39,271 nucleotides of DNA from DASVAL01 sp035649575. Lineage in GTDB: Bacteria; Planctomycetota; UBA1135; UBA2386. The notes below the pieces were generated by a model, which was not told the origin of the DNA, did not search any database, and saw nothing but the letters and a program-made list of their open reading frames with translations. A program made the position numbers and the translations under genes. This document shows positions 25,128-33,425 of this stretch, piece after piece (position 1 is the first letter of the stretch; every line of letters starts with the position of its first letter). The DNA is taken from NCBI GenBank assembly GCA_035649575.1, contig DASRJH010000173.1:1-39271 (forward strand), in the 5' to 3' direction.

Positions 25128-25178
25128 CGGCCGCGTCAGCGATCGGAGAGCCGAAGTGGCGCGCCGGCGCGCACTGCG

Positions 25179-25493
25179 TCAGCCGGCGACGGCTTCGCCG
25201 CGGGCCTTTGCCGCGAGCGCGTGGATCGTGCGCGCGAGATCGAGGTCGAGCGCGGTAATGCCGCCGCTGTCGTGCGTCGTCGTCGCGACGTCGACGACGC
25301 GGTAACGCACGGTCCACTCGGGATGGTGATCCGCAGCCGCGGCCGCTGCGGCGATCGTCAGCGTGAAAGCGACCGCGGCATCGAACGTCGGAAACCGGTA
25401 GCTCACGCGCAATTCGCCGTGATCCGAGCGCCATCCGGACAGCGTCGCGAGAGCCGCCGCGACCTGCTGCTGCGTTGCAAGGGGGTGGGGCAT
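25179..25493 (-). CDS. pterin-4a-carbinolamine dehydratase
   Basis: This 104-residue protein is full length for the family. The motif ADHHPEW (His56, His57, Pro58) and the downstream TTTHDSGGITALD (His74) are the active-site signature. The enzyme dehydrates 4a-hydroxytetrahydrobiopterin, either recycling cofactor for aromatic amino acid hydroxylases or acting in pterin metabolism. GGAGA eight bases upstream supports ATG 25493. No hydroxylase gene is adjacent, so its partner is elsewhere. It is divergent from the Tat-exported protein gene, 72 bp apart. Confidence 0.93.
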   Translation of the reverse strand: MPHPLATQQQVAAALATLSGWRSDHGELRVSYRFPTFDAAVAFTLTIAAAAAAADHHPEWTVRYRVVDVATTTHDSGGITALDLDLARTIHALAAKARGEAVAG

Positions 25494-25565
25494 GGGGGGA
25501 TTCTCCGCACGCGAGGAACAAACGGGTAGGATTCACGCGAAGAGCCGCACATCCGTAGCAGCTGC

Positions 25566-26996
25566 ATGAGTTACCCGAGCCGTCGCACGTTCCTCGGCTG
25601 CGTCGGCGCCGGCGTCCTGGCCGGCCCGGCGCGCGCCGCGAGACCCGTCCCCACGACCATTGCCGGCGACCTGAACGCGCTGGCGGAGCTGGTCAGAACC
25701 ACGTCGCGCGCGGACCTGCTGCCGAAAGCCGTCGAGCTGCACCGCAGCGGCACGCACTGGCGCGACCTGCTCGGCGCCGCGTTCCTCGCGGGGATCCGCG
25801 ACGTCGAGCCGCACCCGGTCGGATTCCAGTTCCACTGCGTGCTCGTGACGAGCTCGGCGTTCCAGCTCGCGGAGGGTTCACCCGAGCCGGACCGGCTCGC
25901 GGCAGCGCTGTACAACCTCGACGACTTCAAGCTGAGCCAGAAGGTCGACGAGCGCGACGGCGACTGGACCCTGCCGCCGGCCCCCGCGGTCGCGGACCTC
26001 GATGCGCGCAAAGCCACGGTGGCGCTGACCGAGGCGCTGACGGCCTGGGACCGCGACGCGGCCGACCGCGCGGCGACGACGCTGGCGCGCTGCGGCTCGC
26101 TCGACGACGCGTTCGAGCCGCTGTGGTGGTTCGGCATGCGCGATTTCACGAACATCGGCCACAACCCGATCTTCGTCGCGCAGGCGCACCGCACGCTGCA
26201 GCAGATCGGCTGGCGCTTCGGCGAGGACGTGATGCGCTCGCTCGTGCGCGGTCTGCTCGACGGTAGCGCCGGCGCCGCGGACGACGCGTTCGTCGCGAAT
26301 CTGGAACGTTGCGCGGCGCTGCGCCTGCCTGCGGACGGCAAGCCCTCGGCGAAAGCGCGCGACGAACTGTTGGCGGGGCTGCGGCACGTCGATGCCGACC
26401 GAGCGGCCTCGGGGTTGGCGGAGCTGCTGCGCGGCGGGCTCGCGTTGGAATCCGCGCTCGACGGCCTGCGCCTGTTCGCGGCCGAGCAGATCTGGCGCGA
26501 TCCCGGTGTGCTCGCGGTGCACGCACTGACGTCGCTGAATGCGCTGCGCTACGCGGCTGCGCACGCGCGGACGCAGCGCACGCAGGCGATGGCGCTGCTG
26601 CAGGCGGCCTCGTGGCTCGTGGCGTACCGCGAGTTCCTGTCGCAGCGCGGTGGCTACGATGCGGAGGCGCCGGGCATCGACGCGATCGAAGCGGCCGAAG
26701 GCGAGCCGCCGGCGCAGGCGGTGTTCGCGGCGGCCGCGGGCGGCGCGAAGGGGGCCGCGGGTCTGGCTCTGGCCGCGGCGCGCAAGGGTACCGGCGGGAT
26801 CGAGGCTGACGTGCGCAGCACGTGCCTGCGCAAGGTACATGAGCACCACGACTTCAAATTCGCCGCGGCCCTGCTCGAGGAGATGGGGGCTGCGGCCGCG
26901 GACGTCGCGCCGCGCCTGTTCGCGGCGAGCCTCGGTTACCTGCGCAAGCCGAGCGACGCCGACCACGCGCTCTGGAAGCAGATGGCCGCGCACTGA
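25566..26996 (+). CDS. Tat-exported protein of unknown function
   Basis: This 476-residue protein has a twin-arginine signal (SRRTFLGCVGAGVLAG, cleavage near ARAA). The mature part is almost wholly helical, with repeated Ala/Leu-rich helices and scattered histidines: DVEPHPVGFQFHCVLVTSSA, then FTNIGHNPIFVAQAHR, then KVHEHHDFKFAAALLEEM. Tat export implies folding, perhaps with a cofactor, before secretion. The histidines would suit metal or haem binding, but this is inference. I recognise no named family; the helical histidine-rich layout resembles questin-oxidase-like proteins only superficially. Confidence 0.78.
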   Translation: MSYPSRRTFLGCVGAGVLAGPARAARPVPTTIAGDLNALAELVRTTSRADLLPKAVELHRSGTHWRDLLGAAFLAGIRDVEPHPVGFQFHCVLVTSSAFQLAEGSPEPDRLAAALYNLDDFKLSQKVDERDGDWTLPPAPAVADLDARKATVALTEALTAWDRDAADRAATTLARCGSLDDAFEPLWWFGMRDFTNIGHNPIFVAQAHRTLQQIGWRFGEDVMRSLVRGLLDGSAGAADDAFVANLERCAALRLPADGKPSAKARDELLAGLRHVDADRAASGLAELLRGGLALESALDGLRLFAAEQIWRDPGVLAVHALTSLNALRYAAAHARTQRTQAMALLQAASWLVAYREFLSQRGGYDAEAPGIDAIEAAEGEPPAQAVFAAAAGGAKGAAGLALAAARKGTGGIEADVRSTCLRKVHEHHDFKFAAALLEEMGAAAADVAPRLFAASLGYLRKPSDADHALWKQMAAH

Positions 26997-27150
26997 TCAC
27001 CGTGAGCGAGCCGCGTAGCTCATCGCAACAACCGCAGCGCGTGCTCCACCCCCCACGCCGTCGCCTGTGCCGTTGGATCGATCGGCGGAGTCATGCCAGG
27101 AAGTGGCACACAGGGGGCAGATTCTGACCCGGGAATCCGCAGCTGTCGTG

Positions 27151-29361
27151 TCACGGTCCGACGACGAGCGTCACCGCGTCGGACATCACGAGACCGGCCG
27201 GGTTGGCGCCGGGGTCGATCACGATCGCCTGGCTGTGCAGGATCGCTCCCGCGAGCGTGGGCAGGCTCGGGATCACCAACGGCCAGGTGGCCTGAAGACC
27301 CGAGCCGAGCACGACCAGCGAGACGTCCCACGAGACGCGCAGAAAGCAGGCGGGCATGGCGAAGGCCGCTAGATCGAGCGGCAGCGGACCGAAGGCGGAG
27401 CTCACGTTGCTGAAGCCGAAGAGCAGCATGGCTGCGTTCTGCGGCAACGGGCAGATCGCGATCTGCGCGGTGGTTCCGAGGCGCGGCGGTGCGGCGGCGA
27501 GCCCAGTCACTCCGAGGCTGCCGGGGCAGCCGGCTGCGAACGTCTGGAAGGCTCCCGACTGGATGACGGTGGCCGTCACGTCTTGGTTGGCCGACACGTC
27601 GGCAAAGGTCACGCCGGCCGGCAGTGCCGGTGTGTTCAGCTGGCCATACGCGTTGTCGCCCCAAGCCACGACGCTGCCGTCGCTGCGTCGCGCCGCGCAA
27701 TGCAGGCCACCCGCTGCCACGTCGACGTAGGTGAGCCCCGGCGGCCGTGCCGGCACGTTCAGCTGGCCATACGCGTTGTCGCCCCAGGCCACGACGCTGC
27801 CGTCGCTGAGTCGCGCTACCGAGTGTGTGTCGCCGGCAGCCACTTCGACATAGGTGAGGCCCGGCGGCAGGGCCGGCACGTTGCACTGGCCCGAGAAGTT
27901 CGCGCCCCACGCGACGACGCTGCCGTCGCTGAGTCGCGCGACCGTGTGACCCGAAGCGCTTGGTCCGCCACCTGCCGCTACCTCGACGTAGATGAGCCCC
28001 GGCGGCAGCGCCGGCACGTTGCACTGGCCGAACGTGTTGTCGCCCCAGACCGCGATGCCGCCGTCGCTGCGTCGCGCTGCGGAATGCCAGCCACCTGCCG
28101 CGACCTCGAGATACGAGAGGCCCGACGGCAGAGCAGGAACGTTCAGCTGGCCGAACAGGTTGTTACCCCACGCGACGACGCTGCCGTCGCTGCGCAGCGC
28201 CACGGTGTGTGTGCCACCTGCCGCCACTTCGGCGTAGGTGAGCCCCGGCGGCAGAGCAGGCACGGGGAACCGTGCGCTCCCATCCACGACGTTGCCATCG
28301 CTGCGTCGGGCCAGGATCTGGAAGTCGCCTGCCGACACCTCTACGTAGCCGAGGCCGGGCGGGAGTGCCCACGCGTTGCACTGGCCAGAGCGGTTCCATC
28401 CCCAGGCCACGACGCAGCCGTCGTCGCGTCGCGCGACCGTGTGGTAGCCACCTGCAGACAGTTCGACGTAGGCGAGTCCCGGCGGCAGCGGCGGCACGTT
28501 GCACTGGCCGTACTGGTTCCATCCCCAAGCCTCGACGCTGCCGTCGCTGCGTCGCGCCACGGAATGGCGGCCGCCTGCCGCGACCTCGACATAGGCGACG
28601 CCGGGCGGCAGCCAGGGCACGCTGCACTGGCCATCGTAGTTGTCGCCCCACGCCGCGACGCTGCCGTCGCTGCGTCGCGCCACGTTGTGATAGTCACCTG
28701 CGGCCACGGCGACATACGTCAGGCCCGGCGGCAGCGCCGGGACGTTGCACTGGCCAGCGTCGTTCCGTCCCCACCCCACGATGCTGCCGTCGCTGCGTCG
28801 CGCCACGCAATGGCTCCAGCCCGCCGCGACCTCGACGTAGGTGACGGAAGGCGGCAGCACGGGCGCGGTGCATTGGCCGAACGAGTTGTCGCCCCAGGCC
28901 ACCACGTTGCCGTCGCTGCGGCGCGCGATCGCATGATCGCCGCCTCCCGCCACTTCGACGTAGGTGAGTCCCGGTGGCAGAGCCGGCACGGTGCACTGGC
29001 CCGAGAAGTGGCAGCCCCACGTCGCGACGCTGCCGTCGCTGAGGCGCGCCATGGAGAGCCGACCCGCCGCGACCTCGACGTAGGTGAGGCCAGGCGGGAG
29101 AGCCGGCACGTCGCACTGGCCGAACGTGTTGGAGCCCCAGGCGACGACGCTGCCGTCGCCGCGTCGCGCCACGGTGTGGTCGGATCCCGCCGCAACCTCG
29201 ACGAACGACTCCGCGGGCCACCGGCTGTTGTTCACGATCCGGCCCCACGTGAGCACGTGCCCTTGCGCCGGCACAGGTGTTCCGACGAATGCGCAGGCCA
29301 AGCCGACGAGCAGGAACGAGCGCCCCACGGGACGCGCCAAGGAGGTACGAGCTGCGAGCAT
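27151..29361 (-). CDS. secreted RCC1-repeat beta-propeller protein with C-terminal exoprotein domain
   Basis: This 736-residue protein starts at ATG 29361 with a signal peptide (SFLLVGLACAFVGTPVPAQG). Residues about 53-590 hold thirteen RCC1-type repeats of roughly 40 residues built on ARRSDGSVVAWGDN, a GQCNVPALPPGLTY element and VEVAAG. The eighth repeat is shortened and lacks the WGxNxxGQ core. RCC1 repeats form seven-bladed propellers, so thirteen suggest nearly two rings. A C-terminal domain of about 145 residues (ending AGLVMSDAVTLVVGP) resembles that of nearby exoproteins and may serve sorting or attachment. The start has a distant GGGAGA as its only ribosome binding site. The ligand is unknown. 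Confidence 0.88.
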   Translation of the reverse strand: MLAARTSLARPVGRSFLLVGLACAFVGTPVPAQGHVLTWGRIVNNSRWPAESFVEVAAGSDHTVARRGDGSVVAWGSNTFGQCDVPALPPGLTYVEVAAGRLSMARLSDGSVATWGCHFSGQCTVPALPPGLTYVEVAGGGDHAIARRSDGNVVAWGDNSFGQCTAPVLPPSVTYVEVAAGWSHCVARRSDGSIVGWGRNDAGQCNVPALPPGLTYVAVAAGDYHNVARRSDGSVAAWGDNYDGQCSVPWLPPGVAYVEVAAGGRHSVARRSDGSVEAWGWNQYGQCNVPPLPPGLAYVELSAGGYHTVARRDDGCVVAWGWNRSGQCNAWALPPGLGYVEVSAGDFQILARRSDGNVVDGSARFPVPALPPGLTYAEVAAGGTHTVALRSDGSVVAWGNNLFGQLNVPALPSGLSYLEVAAGGWHSAARRSDGGIAVWGDNTFGQCNVPALPPGLIYVEVAAGGGPSASGHTVARLSDGSVVAWGANFSGQCNVPALPPGLTYVEVAAGDTHSVARLSDGSVVAWGDNAYGQLNVPARPPGLTYVDVAAGGLHCAARRSDGSVVAWGDNAYGQLNTPALPAGVTFADVSANQDVTATVIQSGAFQTFAAGCPGSLGVTGLAAAPPRLGTTAQIAICPLPQNAAMLLFGFSNVSSAFGPLPLDLAAFAMPACFLRVSWDVSLVVLGSGLQATWPLVIPSLPTLAGAILHSQAIVIDPGANPAGLVMSDAVTLVVGP
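27590..29205 (-). repeat. thirteen ~124-bp tandem coding repeats (RCC1 units)
   Basis: This is the DNA encoding the RCC1 repeats. Segments such as acgacgctgccgtcgctgcg recur about every 120-126 bp. Near-identity between neighbouring units suggests recent unequal crossing-over or gene conversion, and the unit count may vary between strains or be misassembled. Confidence 0.8.
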
Positions 29362-29703
29362 GATCAGCGGGTTCTCCCGGCAAGGCAGGACCATCCTCGC
29401 CATGCGGGACTGGATGACGCGACTCTCCGCAGGATGGAGACGCCGGGCCATCGGGGAGAGACTGCATCGCGACTCCCGTCATTGCCCGATGCAGGCGCGA
29501 CCGGGTGCCTGGAAGGCCTCTCAGTTGCCGCGGCGCCTTCCCAGACGCGGTGCCGGCAGTTCGGCCGCCGGCAAGCACTCTGCCGGAACGGAGTCAGCGT
29601 TCGACCAGGTCCTCGAGCCGCGGCGCGGGCCAGCACGCAGGTGCTTGGTGATCGCCTGGCGTTCTCGCGTAGTCCACCTGGACCCTCCGTTCACCGCATC
29701 GGC
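29362..29703. other. gene-free interval
   Basis: These 342 bases lie between the RCC1 gene start and the subtilase stop. No intact gene is seen. A minus-strand frame ending in TGA near 29594 (RTPGDHQAPACWPAPRLEDL) reads somewhat like protein but has no start or recognisable family. The RCC1 promoter should lie in the part nearest 29400. Confidence 0.5.
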
Positions 29704-31476
29704 TCACGGCATGACATACGCCTGCGCGCCGTTCGTCAGGCACGTGCGCAGGTCGATGCCGCGCACCGTGGCGGCCTGCCAGTAGAGGCGCGTGCGGTGC
29801 AGCGACGGGTCGTTCGGCACGGCGATGCTCACCGTGCTCGGGTTGCCACCGCCGAACGTGCCGAACGTGAACGGGAACAGCAGCGCCGGGTCGAGCGTGA
29901 GCCGGCCACACGGCGAAGGCAGGCCGATGTCGATGTTGCCTGTGGCGGCCGCCGCGAACAGGATCCAGAAATCGCCGCCGCCGGCCGCGAAGTCGGCGGT
30001 CAGCTCCAAGCGATAGCTCTGCGCGATGCGGACTTCGTCGAGCACGCGCAGGCCGCGCTCGAGGCCCGCAGCGCGCAACAGCACCAGCAGGTCGGGCCGA
30101 CGCCCGATCGGGTATGGGCTGGTGGGGCTCATCGGCGTCCCGTAGGTCCGCAGCAGGTAGCGGATCGCAAGGTAATCGAGCGACTTCACCTTCGCCGGAC
30201 TCCAGTGAGCCTTGGCCGCGGACAGCAGCGACACCACGACCGACGTGACCATCGCCGAGGCCGAGGAAGTGCCGCCGAACACCGACGTGTAGTGCTGGCG
30301 GACGTCGGGTCCGCCGAACAGGTCGCCGAACCCCGTCGTCGTGACGGTCGATCCCCAGCCGTTCGCGTCCACGCGCGAGCCGTAGCAGGTGCTGCCGGAC
30401 GGGAACAGCGTCGGACCGTTGGTGGCGGCGACGATGATCGCGCCGGAGTCGCGATACGTCAGGTCGAACCTCCGGCCGAAGGTGGGCGAGTCGAGGTTGG
30501 CGCCGCCGTTGCCCGCGGCCTCGACCACGATCACGCCGAGCTTGGTCGCGTTCTGGATCGCGTCGAAGTCGGCCTGCACGTACTCGGTGGCAACGTACCC
30601 GAGCGGCGAGCTGGCCTGCGCCTCGAGCAGGATCACGTCCTTGGGGCGCAGCACCGGCAGGCCGGTCACGATGGCGCCCGCGACGCTGTAGCCGGTCGTG
30701 GGGTAGACGGTGGCGACGCGCAGCACGATGTCCGGAGTCAGACCATTCACGCCGAACTGATCGGGATCGGCGGCGAGCTCGCCGCACACCGCGGTGCCGT
30801 GGTTTCTGTACAAGGTGGTCGAGGCCGGCGGCCCGACCTGCGAGCCCGGGCGCAGCACGGCGAGGTCCTCGTGGTCGAAGTCCCAGCCGTATTCGACGTC
30901 GAGGACATAGGTGCCGGCACCCCAACCGCCGATGATGCTGCGCGCCGCCATCGCGTCGAGACCCGTGGGAGCGGCGTTCTGCCACGTCTGCTGCGACGTG
31001 AACGAGGGCGTCACGGGTGGGATGTCACCGGGTGGCGGCGTCGCGCGCTCGCGCGCGTAGGCGATCTCCACTTCGGGCAACGCGTGCAGCGCGTGGATCA
31101 GCGCGCGGCTGTCGTCGAGGTCGCGCGTGCTGACGATCGCGTAGAGCGAGAGATCGGCCGGTGGTTTGGTGCCGGCGGCAGTTGCCGCGAGCACGCGCGC
31201 GCGCAGCGCTCGCAGCGCTTCGTCGCCGACCGTGAAGAACGGACGCACGGCGCGCTGGCCCAGCACCGCGAGCACCGGCGCGAGATCGCGCGGCGCCACG
31301 AGTGATCCCCTGCTCGCGCGGATGTCGGTGCCCTCCGCGAACTTCACTACCACCTGGTCGGGCAGGTGGAAGCGCGCGTCGAGCCAGACCTCGGACTGGT
31401 CCGGCACGGCACGCAGCAGCGTTCCCTGGGCGCAGAGCCCGGCGGCGAGAGCGAACCAGGCGAGCACAGCTTTCAT
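29704..31476 (-). CDS. secreted subtilisin-like serine protease (S8 family)
   Basis: This 590-residue protein starts at ATG 31476 with AGGAAGAG upstream and a signal peptide (KAVLAWFALAAGLCAQG). A prodomain-like region (residues 25-150) precedes the S8 domain. Catalytic Asp193 lies in YVLDVEYGWDFDHEDL, His226 in RNHGTAVCGEL, oxyanion Asn323 in EAAGNGGANLD, and Ser404 in GGTSSASAMV. The usual proline after the serine motif (GTSxxxP) is Met/Val here, but the triad is complete. A C-terminal beta-rich domain of about 120 residues (ALLFPFTFGTFGGG, PNDPSLHRTRLYWQA) resembles those of the two neighbouring exoproteins. It probably cleaves extracellular proteins or matures surface proteins. Confidence 0.9.
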   Translation of the reverse strand: MKAVLAWFALAAGLCAQGTLLRAVPDQSEVWLDARFHLPDQVVVKFAEGTDIRASRGSLVAPRDLAPVLAVLGQRAVRPFFTVGDEALRALRARVLAATAAGTKPPADLSLYAIVSTRDLDDSRALIHALHALPEVEIAYARERATPPPGDIPPVTPSFTSQQTWQNAAPTGLDAMAARSIIGGWGAGTYVLDVEYGWDFDHEDLAVLRPGSQVGPPASTTLYRNHGTAVCGELAADPDQFGVNGLTPDIVLRVATVYPTTGYSVAGAIVTGLPVLRPKDVILLEAQASSPLGYVATEYVQADFDAIQNATKLGVIVVEAAGNGGANLDSPTFGRRFDLTYRDSGAIIVAATNGPTLFPSGSTCYGSRVDANGWGSTVTTTGFGDLFGGPDVRQHYTSVFGGTSSASAMVTSVVVSLLSAAKAHWSPAKVKSLDYLAIRYLLRTYGTPMSPTSPYPIGRRPDLLVLLRAAGLERGLRVLDEVRIAQSYRLELTADFAAGGGDFWILFAAAATGNIDIGLPSPCGRLTLDPALLFPFTFGTFGGGNPSTVSIAVPNDPSLHRTRLYWQAATVRGIDLRTCLTNGAQAYVMP

Positions 31477-31496
31477 CGATTCTCTTCCTGCTGCGA

Positions 31497-32378
31497 TCAT
31501 GGTCCGAGCACGAGTTGCATGGCGTTCAGCGGCACGAACGTCACGTTGCCACCGATCAGATCGAGGCGCAGGCCCTGGAACGCCAGCTGCGTGCCGGTCC
31601 ACGAGCCCGCTGCCGGGATCGGAATCGAGTAGCTGCCCGGCGACGTGAGCATGACCGGCGCCGGCGACAGCTGCACCAGCAGCTCGCCGCCGAACAGCGG
31701 CACGGGGCTCAGCAACCCGCCGGGCGCGAAGACGAGCAGGGTCAGCAGCGTGTTCGGCGTCGGCGCGATCAAACCCTGCCACGTCGTGCCGAGCACGGGC
31801 AGCGTCAGGCACCAGAAGTCGGGTGGGTTCAGGTTCGTGCCGTTGTAGAAGTTGCAGCCCAGCGCGAACGGTGGGCTGAAGGCGAGCGTGTCGATGTTGA
31901 AGTCGACCTGGAAATCGATCTGCAGCTCGTCGAAGACCGTGTTCTGGAAGCCGAAGTAGTTGTTCGTCTGATACTGGTTCCAGAGCCCCGCGAACGAGTC
32001 GACCGTCACACCCTGCAGCACCGCGCGGATCACCGACGGCCCGCCCTGCCCGATCTGGTGATAGACGAAGCTGAGCTCCGTGATCGGGGCTGCGAACCGG
32101 ATCGTCAGCGTGGTCGGCCCGGTGGCGGTGAAGTCGTTGGTCAGGAAGCCGCCCACGATGTTGTTCACCACGCCGGTCGTGAAGTAGGCGGCATGGGTCA
32201 CCACAACGCCCCCGATCTGGTTCGTGATCGGCGTCCAGTTCGGAAACAGGTTGGCGCCGAAGTTGATGACCTGGCCCGGATTCGCGAGTCCGGAGGACTG
32301 CGCGATGATGGCCTGTGCCGTTGCCGGGGACAGCGAGCAGAGGGCGGTCAGGACGGTGGTGGCGGTCGCGAGGTGCAT
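31497..32378 (-). CDS. secreted beta-rich exoprotein sharing a C-terminal domain with neighbours
   Basis: This 293-residue protein starts at ATG 32378 with GGAGG seven bases upstream and a signal peptide (LATATTVLTALCSLSPATAQ). Residues 30-175 form a beta-sandwich-like region with AAPITELSFVYHQ and DSFAGLWNQYQTNNYFGF, resembling secreted PEP-CTERM-type or lectin-like domains, though no sorting motif is present. The last 120 residues carry LGTTWQGLI, LLVFAPGGLL, LFGGELLVQL, then LAFQGLRLDLIGG and LNAMQLVLGP. This pattern also occurs at the end of the RCC1 protein and resembles the subtilase tail. It lies 20 bp upstream of the subtilase start, so the two are probably in one transcript. No catalytic residues recognised. 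Confidence 0.82.
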   Translation of the reverse strand: MHLATATTVLTALCSLSPATAQAIIAQSSGLANPGQVINFGANLFPNWTPITNQIGGVVVTHAAYFTTGVVNNIVGGFLTNDFTATGPTTLTIRFAAPITELSFVYHQIGQGGPSVIRAVLQGVTVDSFAGLWNQYQTNNYFGFQNTVFDELQIDFQVDFNIDTLAFSPPFALGCNFYNGTNLNPPDFWCLTLPVLGTTWQGLIAPTPNTLLTLLVFAPGGLLSPVPLFGGELLVQLSPAPVMLTSPGSYSIPIPAAGSWTGTQLAFQGLRLDLIGGNVTFVPLNAMQLVLGP

Positions 32379-32503
32379 GGGAGCCTCCGGCTGGTGCTGT
32401 CGCAGTGTATCCGGGCCGTTGCTCGTGGGTGCATTGACGCTGCGATCGGGGCATGATCGATGTTTGCGGTCCGGCACGATCCGGGCCCGTTCCCTTGCTC
32501 CGC

Positions 32504-33412
32504 ATGTCCCCGTCGTTGACCCCCGTCGAGTTCCGAGTGCCGCCCGTCGACGCCGTGGCGCTCGAGACGCGCGCCGCCGAGCTCGCGACGCGTTCGATCA
32601 AGAAGCAGGCGAAGGTGCAGGGCTTGCGCCTCTGCATCGCGATGATGGACCTCACCACGCTCGAAGGCATGGATTCGCCGGGCAAGGTGCGGCAGCTCTG
32701 CGCGAAGGCGAAGCACCCGCTGCCGGGTCGCACCGACCTGCCGTCGTGTGCTGCCGTCTGCGTCTATCCGGACCTCGTCGAGGTCGCGGTGCACGCGCTG
32801 CGCTCGAGCACCGTGCAGGTGGCCAGCGTCGCGACCGGGTTCCCGTCGGGTCGCACCGACCGCGTGACGAAACTGCGCGAGGTGCAGCTCGCGGTCGAGG
32901 CCGGTGCCAGCGAGATCGACATGGTGATCGACCGCGGTGCGTTCCTCGCCGGCCGCTACGGGCAGGTGTACGACGAGATCTGCGAGGTCAAGCAGGCCTG
33001 CGGCAGCGCACGACTCAAGGTGATCCTCGAGACCGGCGAGCTGAAGACCTACGACAACATCCGCCGTGCGTGCCGCATCGGTTTGCTGGCCGGCGGCGAT
33101 TTCCTGAAGACGAGCACGGGCAAGGTGACGCCGGCGAGCACGCTGCCGGTCGTGCTGCTGATGCTCGAAGCCGTGCGCGACCACTACCTCGAGACGGGGC
33201 GGCAGGTCGGCGTGAAGGCGGCCGGCGGCATCCGCACCGGCAAGGACGCGCTGCGTTACCTCGTGCTCGTGGCCGAGACGGCGGGCGACCTCTGGCTGTC
33301 GCCGCAGTGGTTCCGCTTCGGCGCCAGCTCGCTGCTCAACGACGTGCTGATGCAGCTCGAGAAGGAACGCACGGCGCGTTACCAGCGGCCTGCCGACTTC
33401 AGCGCCGACTAG
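32504..33412 (+). CDS. deoC: deoxyribose-phosphate aldolase
   Basis: This 302-residue enzyme is of the class I DeoC family. The Schiff-base lysine Lys202 lies in GGDFLKTSTGK, a second conserved Lys238 in VGVKAAGGIRT, and Asp139 in EIDMVIDRG. It cleaves 2-deoxyribose-5-phosphate to glyceraldehyde-3-phosphate and acetaldehyde in the cytoplasm. ATG 32504 is preferred; an ATG at 32453 adds 17 residues without obvious function. The stop is followed 13 bp later by an aldehyde dehydrogenase gene on the same strand, which fits acetaldehyde detoxification in one operon. It is divergent from the exoprotein gene at 32378. Confidence 0.95.
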   Translation: MSPSLTPVEFRVPPVDAVALETRAAELATRSIKKQAKVQGLRLCIAMMDLTTLEGMDSPGKVRQLCAKAKHPLPGRTDLPSCAAVCVYPDLVEVAVHALRSSTVQVASVATGFPSGRTDRVTKLREVQLAVEAGASEIDMVIDRGAFLAGRYGQVYDEICEVKQACGSARLKVILETGELKTYDNIRRACRIGLLAGGDFLKTSTGKVTPASTLPVVLLMLEAVRDHYLETGRQVGVKAAGGIRTGKDALRYLVLVAETAGDLWLSPQWFRFGASSLLNDVLMQLEKERTARYQRPADFSAD

Positions 33413-33425
33413 TGGGGGGCACACC

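Noticed and set aside
27590..29205. CRISPR-like array
   Set aside because: The repeats are about 124 bp, contiguous, without unique spacers, and in frame with RCC1 units.
27583..31305. Long plus-strand open frame opposite the RCC1 and subtilase genes
   Set aside because: It is the antisense of repetitive GC-rich coding DNA. The minus-strand products have signal peptides, catalytic triad and repeat structure.
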